DNA of 64,000 nucleotides from Diphasiastrum complanatum (Eukaryota > Streptophyta > Lycopodiopsida > Lycopodiales > Lycopodiaceae): the NCBI GenBank assembly GCA_029204225.1, contig CM055093.1, positions 29,399,777-29,463,776 on the forward strand. Reading direction: 5' to 3'. Below, one piece after another: positions 22,704 through 35,349 of this stretch. Position numbers and translations under genes: made by a program. Each line of letters starts with the position of its first letter. Position 1 is the first letter of the stretch. The notes beneath the pieces were generated by a model. The model saw only the letters and a program-made list of their open reading frames with translations. It was not told the DNA's origin and made no database searches.

Positions 22704-23411
22704 TTATCTATGAAGATTTGAGCATTTTGATATAACTCCAAGATGAGATCTATGCTTGATGAAAGCACTTTTGCTCAAAGGCTTGGTGAGTAGATCGGCA
22801 ATACAAGAGGACGAGTTGACATGCTCCAAATAGATTTCTCCTCCAATAAGCTTTTCTCTCACAAAGTGGTGTGCCACTTCTATGTGCTTGCTTCTTGCAT
22901 GAAATATGGGACTATTGGCAAGAGCTTGGGCCGAGATGTTATCACACTTGATCATTGGTAGATCATCCTCCTTGATGCACTTTAGCTCCATTAATAACCT
23001 CTTGATCCAAAGCACTTCTTTGGTAGTTGTAGTGAGTGCTTTGTACTCGGCCTCACATGAAGAGAGAGATATAGTATCTTGCCTTTTGGAAAGCCAAGAT
23101 ATTAGATTGCCTCCAAGAAAGATAGTGTATGCACTAATAGACTTTCGATCCATCTTGTCACTTGCAAAGTCCGAATCCGAGTAGCCAATAATGGATAGAT
23201 CTTCACTTTTATAGAGTAGACCATAATCACAAGATGAAGATACATATCTTAGAATCCTCTTGGTCGTCTTCCAATGATGGATCTTAGGATCTTGCATAAA
23301 TTGACTCAATTTGTGGACACAAAAACTTAGATCGAGCCTAGTAATGGTAAGCCAAATCAAGGAGCCTACAAGACTCCTAAAAAGTGTGATGTCCTCAAGA
23401 TCTTTTATCAC
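22704..23411 (-). CDS. Copia RNase H and RT C-terminus
   Basis: Frame-shifted continuation of the pol ORF upstream. It contains the RT connection (SLVGSLIWLTITRLDLSFCV) and a complete copia RNase H: GYSDSDFASD, SLSSCEAEYKAL, KCDNISAQALA and HARSKHIEVAHHFVRE, with the acidic and His residues present. It ends ...IADLLTKPLSK... and a stop at 22704, with the polypurine tract AGGAGGAG of the 3' LTR immediately after. RNase H degrades the RNA template during reverse transcription. A single frameshift near 23400 separates it from RT. Confidence 0.88.
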   Translation of the reverse strand: MIKDLEDITLFRSLVGSLIWLTITRLDLSFCVHKLSQFMQDPKIHHWKTTKRILRYVSSSCDYGLLYKSEDLSIIGYSDSDFASDKMDRKSISAYTIFLGGNLISWLSKRQDTISLSSCEAEYKALTTTTKEVLWIKRLLMELKCIKEDDLPMIKCDNISAQALANSPIFHARSKHIEVAHHFVREKLIGGEIYLEHVNSSSCIADLLTKPLSKSAFIKHRSHLGVISKCSNLHR

Positions 23412-25663
23412 CTTTATTAGGATCTTTTACAATTTGCTCTATTGGAGTATCTATGCTCTTAGAATTTTCCATATGAAATTTTTTCAACATAGAGTGAGCA
23501 TATCTAGATTGGCATATAAAGACATGATTTTCATAAAATTTAATTTCTAGGCCTAGGATGTAATGCATCTCTCCTAGATCTTGCATTTTAAACTCACATC
23601 CAAGTGCTAGCTTGGTTTCATCAACTAGCTTGATACAACTTCCACAAAGAATAATGTCATCAACATAAATTAGAAGAATGACAATATTGCTATCAACAAA
23701 CTTTAGATACCTGGAAGGATCATAGTCACTAAGAGTAAATCCTAGTGAGATAAGAAAAGAATTAAGTCTTGAATACCATGATCTTGGTGCTTGCTTGAGT
23801 CCATAAAGACTTTTGAAGAGCAAGCACACTTTGGACTCATCCTTGATGAATCCTTGAGGTTGTTCCATATAGATCTCCTCCTCAAGATAACCATTTAGAA
23901 AAGCATTAGATACATCTAATTGGAACACCTTCCACTTGAAAAAACAAGCAAGAGAAATAAGAATTCTTATTGTCACCATCTTTGCAACGGGTGCAAAGGT
24001 CTCCTCATAATCAAGACCATGGATCTGAGCAAATCCTTTGGCACATAATCTTGCTTTATGCTTGTTGATGGTGCCATCATGATTGAACTTGATCCAAAAT
24101 ACCCACTTGCAACCAATCACATGCTTGTTGGAAGGAGGATCCACAAGCTCCCAAGTATTGTTGGTGATCAATGCATCATACTCTTGCTTCATGGCATCAT
24201 ACCACTCCTTGGTATTGAGTGCCTCTTGTACATTCTTTGGCTCTTCATGAGAGACATAAAAAAAATAATTAGTGGAATCAAGATCCACTTGTTTGCCTTT
24301 GTCAACATATGAGAGCCTCTTAGGCTCGGATCTATCTCTCATGGATCTTCTTGGTGAGAAAATCCGAGGAGAGTCTTCTTCAAATCTCGACCCCATCACA
24401 TCATGATAATATTCAAAATCAATAATTGATGATGCATCCATAGATTTCTTGATCTCGGCCTCTTCAAAAGATGAGTGTTGATCTTCATGAAAGACAACAT
24501 CTCTACTTTCAATAACTTGAGAAGTAGAGAGTATAAAGACTCTATAGGCCTTCTTGGTGGATGAGTATCCAACCATGATCCCTTTGCATGCACTAGGATC
24601 TTCCTTCTTCCTTGTTTTCAAGGGAATATGGACAAAGCATAAGCATCCAAAAACTCTAAGGTGATCAACCTTAGGCTTCTTCAAAAATAAGATTTCATAT
24701 GGTGACTTTCCTCCAAGAGCTTTATGTGGGAGCATATTGGAAAGATAATTTGCACAATTAATGGCTGCTCCCCAAAAATCTTTGGGCAAAGATGCCTCAA
24801 TTCTCATAGATTTTGCACATTCACATAGAGATCTATTCTTTCTCTCGGCCACTCCATTTTGAGATGGAGAGTAGGCACAAGAGAACTCTCTTTTAATGCC
24901 TTCAAGCTCACAAAAATCTTGAAATTTATTGGAGATATATTCACCACCTCCATCACTTCTAAGAGCTTTAATCTTGAATGAGAATTGCTTCTCTACATAA
25001 GCTTTGAAAATAAGGAAATTATCAAACACCATAGATTTAGAAGCAAGAAGATATATCCAAGTGAATCTTGTGTAATCATCAATGAAAGTAACAAAACAAG
25101 TGGCTCCTCCCTTGCTTGTAGTTGATGAGAAATGCACATCCGAGTGAATTAACTCCAAAGAATGCTTGCTTTTGATAGAAGATCTTGTAAATGGATTTTT
25201 GTGAGATTTAGCAATAGCACAAGCCTCACAAGGCTTGATCTTCTTGGAGAGTGACTTTGGCAAGCCAATAGCTTTGGCTTCTTTGATCATAGAGAGCATG
25301 GATTTGTAGTTGGGATGTCCCAACCTCCTATGCCATAATTCCTCCATAGAGAGCTTGTTCATAAGAGCAACATTACAAGCATTCACATACTCATTTGGAT
25401 CTAGTTTATAGATGCCACCAAATCTAGATCCTAATGCAAGTATCTCATCATTCTTCTTGATAGTGCAAGTATCAACATTGAATTTTACATCAAGGCCATT
25501 ATCAAGCAATTGGCCAACACTAATAAGATTCTTGGTAAGCTTAGGTACATAAAGAACTTTAGAGAGAGAAAGAACTTTAGAGGATGCAAGCTTCAAGGGA
25601 ATACTCCCTATGCCTTCAATAGGACATTCAAAATCATTTGCAGTGTATATTGATTTGGAGTCT
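23395..25663 (-). CDS. Copia pol: protease end, integrase, reverse transcriptase
   Basis: The minus-strand frame is open from the truncated protease flank (YTANDFECPIEGIG) to a frameshift near 23400. Seen in order: VLYVPKLTKNLISVGQL; GAG-pre-integrase LWHRRLGHPNYKSM...CEACAIAKSHK with the HHCC zinc pattern; integrase core aspartates in LIHSDVHF and VTFIDDYTRF and the Glu in NGVAERKNRSL; RT FQLDVSNAFLNG, YGLKQAPRSWY and the intact catalytic LLIYVDDIIL. Gag and the first half of protease are missing because at 25663 the sequence switches abruptly to a gypsy leader. This is the most complete pol in the window. Confidence 0.9.
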
Positions 25664-26086
25664 CGATCGAAGTGCTCCCTGAGGTCTCGACCGAAGTGCT
25701 CCTTGCAATCTCGACCGAAGTACCGCTGAAGTCTCGATCGAAGTGTTCAATCAGATATCAACCGAACCAATCAGATCAAATCTCGACCGGAGCAATTAAC
25801 ACCCAATCTCGACCGGACCATAACTTTTGATCAACACCTCTGATTGCCATTTTGACCAAACCACCATCTTTCCAACACCTTCAAGGCTGAAAAAAAAATA
25901 GAATACCAATTTTTTTTTCAAAAAACAACACTCATACCAATAGAAAGCCCTTTTTATACTGAGTCTCCACCTTCACCTCCTTCAACACCCTAAAAAATCC
26001 AAAAAACACCAAAAAACCTAAAAAATCGAAAACACCAAAAATCTTATAAAATCCAAAAACACCAGCAACTCATACCCCAATACCCA
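25664..26086 (+). repeat. Minisatellite leader of gypsy copy C
   Basis: 25664-25830 carries about eight units of TCTCGAYCGAAGTGCTCC-type sequence, followed by about 250 bp of A-rich unique leader up to the gag ATG. It starts exactly where the minus-strand copia protease coding ends, so the 5' LTR of copy C is lost. Confidence 0.75.
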
Positions 26087-27019
26087 ATGGACCAACAAAA
26101 CGATCCTCAAGTCCCAGACGATTATCCATATGAGATCAGGTCCCCTGAAACTGAACAGATCAGACATCATAGGTTCTACCGAATGAGAACCGAACTTCAA
26201 GAGCCATCCACAAACTCGTTCAATGGACAAGAACCTGATAGAGTCGAGTCCTCACGCGCACGACCCTGTTTTTATGTTGTTGACCCCTCACAGGCCAGAA
26301 CCAACCTTAATGGAGTCCCTATTACCCACGGAGCTCATCTTGAAAGACGTACACCCAAGCTAGATCTACCAAAGTTTGACGGTAGTTCGGACCCTCAAAG
26401 ATTTTTGCAAATCTTTGAGAATGCATGTGATGTATATGGCGAGACATCACCCGACGCCATGATTCAACTCTTCTCAATGACCATGATCGATCGAACACGA
26501 GAATGGTTTTTTAACCTTGATCGTGAAGATAAACGTGACTGGTCACTCTTGAAGGAGGCCTTTATCAAATGCTTCAAGCCATTTTGCTTGATAGAAAGTC
26601 CTTTTGTCAAGCTAAGTAATATCAAAATGACAAAAGACGAATGAGTACGAGACTATATTGAGTGTTTCAAATGTCTCAAAAGTCAAGTATAAGAACAACT
26701 CTCTGAACATATGCTCATCATCTAGTTCTTAGTCATCCTTCTAAGATGGATTAGACGCGAGCTTAAATCCAATGATGAATATACAAGCCTAAAAATAGTT
26801 GTGTCTGATGCCATCAAGGAAGAAGATGAAGGATCAAATATTGACGAATCTAGGGAAAAACGAGCACCACGTGCTCCTGTCCATGAGTCAAAGCTGATCG
26901 AGGACACCCGAAATCAGCTTTGGAAATCCCAGTTGGAGTTGTTTAATAAGCAACACCAACTTCAAATGGAGAAACTCACCAATGGGAGAAACTCACCAAT
27001 GAGTTTCACGCTACCCTGA
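26087..27019 (+). pseudogene. Gypsy gag (copy C) with three in-frame stops
   Basis: The ATG at 26087 opens a gag reading frame traceable to 27019. It includes TPKLDLPKFDGSSDPQRFLQIFE and the retrotrans_gag-type core (MTMIDRTREWFFNLDRED...DWSLLKEAFIKCF), which forms the capsid. Stops at 26642 (TGA) and, further on, a TAA and a TAG interrupt an otherwise conserved frame, all explicable by C-to-T change. The C-terminal part is acidic (EEDEGSNIDESRE) and then predicted coiled coil (NQLWKSQLELFNKQHQLQMEKL). Copies A and B share this protein. Confidence 0.8.
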
Positions 27020-27079
27020 AGTCTATCCAAAGCAGTATGTCTGGTCAGTCAAACCCTACACAGGTACCTTATAGACGAA

Positions 27080-27448
27080 AAACAATATGGTGCCCACACT
27101 GCCGGGCTACGCATCTTGTTGATGCTTGTCCTTCATATCGGCCTATTCAAGCACATACAGTTCAATAATATGAAGAACACCCATCACAATCTGGAAATGT
27201 CTTGCCTTATCATGAATATCCACCAGCAAGTCCAGAACCACTAGCCATACAAGATGGCTATGCAGTTATACAAGGGCCACTGCACACCAGATGCTTCATC
27301 TGTGGTGCACTTCATGGTTGATTGTCCAGTCAAGACGAAGTATCGTCCTGAGTGTCCCGACTGTATAAAGAAACATAGTTTCAAAGACTGTCCAAAGCAA
27401 CACACTAAGATCCTACCAGCCCATCACGTCAGTTATGAATCACAATAG
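27080..27448 (+). pseudogene. Zinc-binding C-terminal region of gypsy gag (copy C)
   Basis: Frames after the gag coiled coil encode WCPHCRATHLVDACPSYRP, a knuckle in the TRCFICGALHG area and, after a shift, GHFMVDCPV...CPDCIKKHSFKDCPKQ. Copy A has the same Cys/His clusters in the same order. They probably bind nucleic acid. Frameshifts separate the clusters. Confidence 0.65.
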
Positions 27449-28998
27449 GATCACATCACCGTCCAATACGCTAGTATCATAATGCAAAAAGACAATCTGA
27501 AATGAGTCCTTGTCGAAAGAAAGTAAAATCGATATTCCGTCATCTGCTACAATGTCCAACCAAGAGCAACCTCCATAGGGAATTGACAGTTTGTCTCTCC
27601 TTCTACAACCTCCAATCTATTTGTCTTTCCACATGCTGATAAGATTTCCAATGTGCCAATACACAATATTTCTCGGATTCGAAAATCCAGATAGAGATTC
27701 AGTTCTGAATCTCTTGTTCAAAGAGGTCCTCAGGACATAGTACCTCACCCGTACCTGCATCTCACACTATATCTTACAACATCTGTTATCTATGATGATA
27801 GATTTAGTGTAACCAACCCTGTCTTGTTTTGACAAGGGCATGTCAGAGTAAGTCACATTACTCTACAAAACAACTGAAATATTGCAACTATCAAGGTACA
27901 TTATCAATGTTGATGAATGCAAGTTTTGTTCAACAAGTGCTATACAGTTCTCACTCTCTGTAACGTTTGTTTATTTTCTTGTTTCTCTTCACCTATTTTG
28001 TGTGACTTATTTTTGCATGAGGAATAGCTACTGCACAAGAGTCTTCTATAGAGCATCTCCAGAACACATTTTCATTCATCTATCCATCTTCAGATTCCCT
28101 TGTACATCAGTTTCAAATATTTGAGAAATATGAGAAATCCATGACAAGTTAGAGTTGATTCAAAATGCACCTCATTGCCATATTATTCTTTGAGTCAACT
28201 TAGTTAAAATTTGTTCGATCTTTAGTCCAGTCGCATGTTCAACGAGTTTCAACTATGTGTTCCACACGCCGGTCCAATCCTGAGCATGAACAGTCACCCG
28301 CAACAACATCCCCACCAACAGATTTTTTTTTTTTTTTTTTTGGGGGGGGGAGAGAGTGGATCTGCCTGGACCCACTGGAGCAGTTACACTGCCTACAACA
28401 ACGTCAGCACGATCGACAGCCAAGGTCACAAGTCAAATATAAAAACGACAAGGCTAAGAAGACAGATGGGTAATCCAAGGAGACTCAATCAGAAGAAGTA
28501 CCCCAGTCACGACGAAAATCCTTCAGAAAGGGAAACACAAGCATTGAAAAATCAGTCTCCTTCTTCAATCAACCTCTTGACATACTTCTGCGCCCATTCT
28601 CATGTCTATCGTCCACACCATCTACCGTTGTCACCACCACCCTCCCTTCCATCTGTTTGTTTATCATCAGTTTACTGTTCTTATGAGAAATTTTCAGTTT
28701 TTGATAGTCTTACCGAAGCAGCTGATAGATCATTGAAAATGTCTTGCGGAGACTAACTGCCACCTACAATGGATGATCAGCCAAACGAAGATGTAAGAAG
28801 CAGGCAAAGCAGCTAGAAGAAATAAAAAGAAATATCTAGGAAGCTGAGGAGGAAAGGACAAAACTTAAATAACAGATGAGTCAGATCGATCTTGATCAAA
28901 AGAAACTCTCTGGAGTAATGATAGTTGAATCCCCTCTTATGAAGTCCAAAGAGATCCAAAAGTAACGGATCAAAAGAAAGAGCTGCTAAAAATGAAAG
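27449..28998 (+). other. Degenerate internal region of gypsy copy C, no RT
   Basis: No protease, RT, RNase H or integrase motif was found on either strand. The frame at 28235-28756 is open but proline/serine-rich and not recognised. It contains a homopolymer junction T19G9 at 28323-28350. The 28790-28990 part is Lys/Glu-rich and resembles 14690-14850 of copy D. Confidence 0.5.
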
Positions 28999-29397
28999 AT
29001 GAAGACATCCGTGAATCTACAAATAAAGCAAGCTCCTCACCTAGCAAGTGGTGGTCAAAGCTCGGCATTGCAAGGGTACAAGGCTGCAACTGTAGAACTA
29101 TCAGTTCCTCCATCCTTTCACCAAGCCTTTATCATGTTTCCTTACCGTTATCAAACCGTCCATCCAAATCTGTTCCTACCACCGGTTTTTTATGAATCCA
29201 TCCCCTTGAGACTGATAATCAAAGTTTGTGCAACCTGCAGATCAAAGGTTTTCCTTGAGACTGGAACTTCAACTGAGAGAAGAACCACCGAAACACCCAA
29301 AGGCAAATGGAGGATACAGACCTCCCAGAAGAAACCAACGATGGAATCTGCCAAGAAACCAAATATGAAATCGTCAATGGCAGATACAAGTGACTAA
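28999..29397 (+). CDS. Conserved unknown ORF before the gypsy 3' LTR (copy C)
   Basis: The ATG at 28999 encodes a 132-residue basic protein. It is closely related to the minus-strand ORF at 40326-40745. Between the two copies the length differences fall in multiples of three (for example five extra residues after FIMFP here), which suggests selection for coding. Shared segments include HPNLFLPP, IPLRLII.VCATCRSK and FLETGTSTERRTTETPK. It contains a CATC pair but no full zinc motif. It sits about 300 bp upstream of the 3' LTR. No function is assigned. Confidence 0.5.
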   Translation: MKTSVNLQIKQAPHLASGGQSSALQGYKAATVELSVPPSFHQAFIMFPYRYQTVHPNLFLPPVFYESIPLRLIIKVCATCRSKVFLETGTSTERRTTETPKGKWRIQTSQKKPTMESAKKPNMKSSMADTSD

Positions 29398-30470
29398 ACA
29401 AAGAGACACACGGAAAGCACTCGAGCATGCAAGTTGTGAAGCTACTGAGAAGTCTCCAAATTTTGAGAATGTCAACCCACTACAGTAATAAGACATTTTA
29501 AATCCAATTGCGGCAATTTATGAAAAACAGTTTTTGTGATAAAGACTGGCGACAATAAGCACTTGGTTTTATGTAAGCGAACGAGGATCTACGCTTTTCC
29601 AAATGACGATCGAAGATTCCAATGCAAAGCGGAGCGACATCGTCCAATATGAGTTGCAATGGGTCCTGCAACACATTAGGGGTGGGATAATGTTGGCTGA
29701 TTCTGACGAATCCCCAAGATACTCGGACAGAGCAATTCAAGAGCACCTCTCACCTTAGACCGAGGAGGTCTTTGAGAAGACGAGACTAATGAAGACTGAG
29801 AGCCGAGTATGAGAGCCGAGAAATACTAGCTGGGAAAAACAAGTAAGAACTGTGCAAGCCTCATGGTGAATCCCGGAAGATGGAATGACCATGTAGGAAC
29901 TAGTATTTCTAAGCAAATGTAATAAATGCAAGTAGACTCCTCTTAAAGAAAGTAGAGTGAGCCACCTTTTGATGGTGACTTCTAGTGGAGAGCATTATTT
30001 CACTTGTAATTTGTAAAATGTGAAAATTCCACTAGGATGCCACCTAAGGAGCTCTCTTGCTTATCTAAGAGACTCCCTCTTTGTGAAGAGAAGCTTTTTG
30101 CATTGTATCTACTCCATGTTTAGTAAGAATATTTTCCATGAGTTTGATGCCACACTAAGCTCCTTGATCATGATGGTTTTCTTGAGTGATGCCCCTATGA
30201 TCATGCCCTTCCATTCATATTGTGTGTGGTTGTGGATCTAGAGTGGATTAGTTCTCTTGCTTTCCTAGTTGTGGATTAGATTTCTTGTTTTCTTGTGGAT
30301 TAATGTAGAAGCCAGCATTCAAGTAAACTAAATAGGCTGGATCTGTGGTGTGATTCTTGCATATCTTTGTACAATCCAATTCTTGATGTTCTTGGGATGG
30401 TTGGTTTCTTGATTCTTGGACTTCTAACATGCTGTAGATTAGTTTCTTGTTTCTTGTTTTGTCAATTTAT
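29398..30470 (+). mobile_element. 3' end of gypsy copy C: polypurine tract and LTR
   Basis: A conserved non-coding stretch (AATAAGCACTTGGTTTTATGTAAGCGAACGAGG) leads to TTAGGGGTGGGATAA and an LTR starting TGTTGGCTGATTC at 29691. The LTR runs to about 30470 (TTCTTGTTTTGTCAATTTATGCAAG), judged by similarity to 38341-38670 and 16547-17335. The 5' LTR of this copy is gone. Confidence 0.75.
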
Positions 30471-30833
30471 GCAAGGTAGCTCATAGCATATCGGACATTT
30501 GAAGATGAAATGCCCCTCAATCTTAACCTTGCCCAAAGTACACAACTGACATAATCTGTGTCCCCATGGGATACCCCGGACGCAATCAGTCCACACCGCA
30601 AGCTGATGTGATAAAACCCAAAACTATCCTAAAATGAATCTAAGACCATGAGAGAGTCCAAAATCTAGATAATGTGGCATGTTAATGTAGTGTAGGCTCT
30701 GATTTCAGTCCGTTTTAAGTGTAGGTAGCTGTAAAAATATCTTTGTGATTTCTTCTAGAGTTCATTTGTTGACATTCAAGATAGTGCTTTGTGCATTGAA
30801 ACAGTTTCAAAGAGAGGATTAGGTCATTGCAAC

Positions 30834-31818
30834 ATGTCTACAAATGGAGGCTTTATGTTGGAAAGCAATGATAGGCTTACCTCAAGCAACTATTCTACTT
30901 GGAAGGTGAGAATGGAGTCTCTCCTTGAGATGAATGAGTTGTTGGACATTGTTGTAGGAGTGGAAGAAAGGCCCTTGGCACAAAAAGATCAAATGAGGTA
31001 TCACAAGAGAGCTAAAAGAGCTATACACATCATAAAGATGAATGTTACCAATGAGTTTCTCAAGGAAGTTGGTAAGTGCAATCCGTCTAATGAGGCTTGG
31101 GAAACTTTGAAGAAGCTTTATGAATCCAAGTCTCCATCAAGGTTACTTACTCTTAGAAGGCAAATATTTTAATCTATGCAAAAGAAGGAAGATAGTGCTC
31201 ATGCTTTTGTGTTAAGAGTTAAAGCATTTAATAATGAGCTAGCATGCATTGATGAGAGCATTAAGGAGGTAGAACTTGTGTAAGTTATACTTAGTGGCTT
31301 ACTTGATTATCATGCTAATCTTGTTCAAAGCTTGCTATTCAAAGAACTTTGCCAATCATGGTGGATTTGCAAGAGATCTTGGTGAATGAGGAATATAGCT
31401 TCAAGGAAGAGGTGGATCTACAACAACATCTCAAGATGGAGAGGAGGCTATGTCCATCAAAGGCAAATTCAAGGGAAAAGGTAAAATCAAATGGTCTAAA
31501 GGGCAAGATCAAGGTGATACTTCATCGTTTGGCAAGAAGATAGATAGATCCAAGATAAAATGCTTCTATTGTGGTATCAAAGGGCATTTTGCTAGTGATT
31601 GCTTCAAAAAGAAGAGAGATCAAGATAACAAGAAAGGAAATCTAACTCTAGATGATGATGTAATTGATGATCAAAACACAAATGATGATGCTTTTGTGAT
31701 GCTTTCATGTTTGGTTGCTAATGTTGGAGATATTGATCCTTGGTCGATTGATAGTGGAGCAAGCTCACACATGATTTTTCACAAAGAGTACTTCATGTCC
31801 TTTTTGGCATATGGAGAT
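30834..31818 (+). pseudogene. Copia gag-protease fragment joined directly to an LTR
   Basis: The ATG at 30834 begins MSTNGGFMLESNDRLTSSNY, a copia gag start. The frame has TAA stops where Gln is expected (after LTLRRQIF and after EVELV) and one frameshift. It then encodes the CCHC knuckle CFYCGIKGHFASDC and a protease start WSIDSGASSHMIFHKEY with intact DSGAS. Coding ends at AYGD, and the next base begins an LTR (31819). The family is the one found at 17.7-21.6 kb on the other strand. Confidence 0.8.
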
Positions 31819-32538
<720 letters not shown>

Positions 32539-32780
32539 TGGTATCAAAACTTGTGTTTCAGGATATGAAGAAAGCAATCACATCTATCAATGACTTGGAG
32601 AAGATATCAATGCTAGAGCATGTTGGATTGGATTCTACACCAAATCTAGTTTCTTGCATATGTAGATTGGATCTTTTGTAGATCAAAATCCTATATAGAT
32701 TTATAATCTTGATCAATTCTGATTTCTCACCTTACATATTGGATTTGGCTGATTTTTAGAGCATTGGAAAAGCCTAAGTG
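32539..32780 (+). promoter_or_regulatory. Copia primer binding site and leader remnant
   Basis: TGGTATCAAAACTTG directly after the LTR is a variant of the initiator-Met primer site (TGGTATCAGAGC). It shows that this LTR is positioned as a 5' LTR even though gag-protease sequence abuts its other side. The leader continues to about 32780 and gag is not found after it. Confidence 0.7.
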
Positions 32781-32799
32781 GTGGCTAATAGATTGCATA

Positions 32800-33260
32800 T
32801 CACAATAACATATCGCGCAAATTCCGACGCCCGCGTTCGACGTATAATCAAAAATTTCATAATCTGTCGCAATCCGAGGTCCGACGTCCCAGTAAAAAAT
32901 CCGAAATTCACTGTCTGTCGACTGAGAAATATGGGTGGCAACCAATTTTTCAAAGGCACGTCGGAATCCGACATGTCGGATTCCGACTTGCAGACATGGA
33001 TATGACCTGTCACACATTTTTTTAAAACCAAAATACGTGTATTCCGACGTGGACATCGAAATCCGACTTGCCTTGGATTTCGACGTCCACGTCAGTATGC
33101 CAAAAGCCTATCCACGGAATCTGTCCGGGCCTGACCGGACACAGACGTCGGATTTCGACGTGTTTGGAGGCCGTCGAATTTCGACGTCTGTTTCAATCTT
33201 CCAATTCGCGCGATCCAGCGCCTTCTCTTTCACTTTGTCTTTTGCAGGTTTGAACGTCTT
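32800..33260. repeat. CpG-rich island of TCGGAATCCGAC-type palindromes
   Basis: Repeated near-palindromes such as GTCGGAATCCGACATGTCGGATTCCGAC, TTCCGACGTGG, GTCGGATTTCGACGTG and CGTCGAATTTCGACGTC give a local CpG density far above the neighbouring AT-rich DNA. A second island of the same type is at 39.11-39.56 kb. It is followed by a polypyrimidine-AG (TTTGTCTTTTGCAG at 33234-33247) that would fit a splice acceptor. No coding frame is convincing. Confidence 0.75.
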
Positions 33261-33428
33261 TGGAACGATTGAGGGCGATTGAGGACGATCAGTACTTGAG
33301 GGCTTGAAGGTGCTTGAAGATCAGTGCTTAAAGATCATTGTTTGAGGTTGGTGCTTGATTTTTGTTTGTTTGTTTGAGGTTGATGTTTGTTTGTTTGTTT
33401 GAAGAGGAGATAGAGAGTGTGAAAGAAC

Positions 33429-33429
<1 letters not shown>

Positions 33430-33499
<70 letters not shown>

Positions 33500-33696
33500 T
33501 GTGATTTAAAATGGTTTTGAATGGTCTTGTAATAGATTATTAGTATTATTTACGATGGTAGATTTATGATTATTAGATGTGTAATTTGTGAGAGAGAAAG
33601 AGAGAGAGGAGGTGAAGTGTACATGTATGATTAAAGATATTGAAAGATTTTAGAGTCTTTTTTTTTTAAATAAAGTTTGAGAGAGAGAGAGAGAGA

Positions 33697-33727
<31 letters not shown>

Positions 33728-33910
33728 ATAATAGATTGTGATAGTGTTTATAATAGATTAATTTTTTATAGTGTTTATAGTAGATTGTTAGAATTATTTG
33801 AGATAATGTTTAACATTTTACATTGATGTAAAATTTAAGATTATAGATAAATACATAATCTATGGTAGTAATAGATTGTTAGATTTTTATTTATTTAGGA
33901 CTAAGAATGA

Positions 33911-33982
<72 letters not shown>

Positions 33983-34027
33983 TGTGTTCTTTTTTTTGTA
34001 AATATGTTAATCATTTTATTGATTTAA

Positions 34028-34105
<78 letters not shown>

Positions 34106-34472
34106 GAGGGAAGAAGTGTGTATGTATGTATTGTGTCTTGCATTTTGAATTTAAGATAATGAAGAAAGAGAGAGTGTGTGTGTGTGATTTGATTAAGATT
34201 TAGGGTAGTAGATAAATAGATTGTGTGTGTGTGTGTGTGTGTGTGTTTGTTTGTTTTTTGTATTATGCATTAGTTTAGGGTATTTAAGAGTGATAGATAA
34301 ATAAATAGTGTTTGATATAAATTATAAATATTGTTATTAATAGATTGTTAGAATTATTTAAGATAGTGTATGTGTGTTTGTAAGGATGTGTATGTGTTTT
34401 GAAATTGAGAGTGTGTGTGTGTGTTTGTGAACATGTTTAGCATTTTACATTGATTTAAGATTTAAAATTTAA

Positions 34473-34529
<57 letters not shown>

Positions 34530-34561
34530 GTGTGTGTGTTGTGTTTTGCATTTTGAATTTA

Positions 34562-34636
<75 letters not shown>

Positions 34637-34733
34637 TGTGTGTGCGTGTGTGTTTTGTATTATGCATTAGTTTAGGGTATTTAAGAGTGATAGATAAATA
34701 AATAGTGTTTGATTAAATTTATATTGGATTTTT

Positions 34734-34777
<44 letters not shown>

Positions 34778-34800
34778 AGAGAGAGTGTGTATGTGTGTGT
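33430..34800. repeat. (GA)n/(GT)n satellite block with ~400 bp duplication
   Basis: Six long GA runs lie at about 33432-33497, 33915-33980, 34033-34104, 34479-34526, 34565-34632 and 34734-34774, each commonly followed by (TG)n. Unique text between them is duplicated: TTTTGTATTATGCATTAGTTTAGGG with its downstream sequence occurs near 34255 and 34651, and TTTTGCATTTTGAATTTAAGA-type text near 34130 and 34540. A ~400 bp unit containing GA runs has therefore been amplified. Confidence 0.9.
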
Positions 34801-35349
34801 GTTTTGATTAAGATTTATAGTAGTAGATGACTAGATAATGTTTGACGGTAATTGTATGTTTGAATCTGCTTCTAATAATGGTTCAATTGTGTAATATAAT
34901 GTTATTTTTTTATGGCTTGTGCATGTGACAAACATATTCAAAAAAAGAGAGCAATCGTTTAAAGAGCGAGCAATTGCACGTTTGCACATAAGCTTCGAGT
35001 GAGTTTACTGGTGAGTTTGTGTTGTTTCAATTTGTTTTATTATTAGAATACGTTATCTAACATAGTAAGCAATATCGTATTTTATCGCATACACTAGCAA
35101 TTTATTAATATGCAAAGGTGAAATGTAGATAATTAAAATCCCCAATCCTAGGAAGGTGTGTAGCCCTTACTTTTCTCCCGTTAAAGGCGAGGTTCTAATC
35201 TTTTCAATTTGCATGAAAAAACCTACACGCCACAGGGAGGGAATATGTGGTGACATTCTGAAATAGGACATAACCGCAAGTTTCGGGTATTATAATAATC
35301 ACATTCAACTCTATCTATAAAAATATACATAAAAAATATTACGAATCGA
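34801..35349. other. AT-rich spacer after the GA satellite
   Basis: No gene, terminal inverted repeat or LTR was recognised. A CACTA terminus for the neighbouring transposase fragment was looked for here and not found. Confidence 0.5.
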
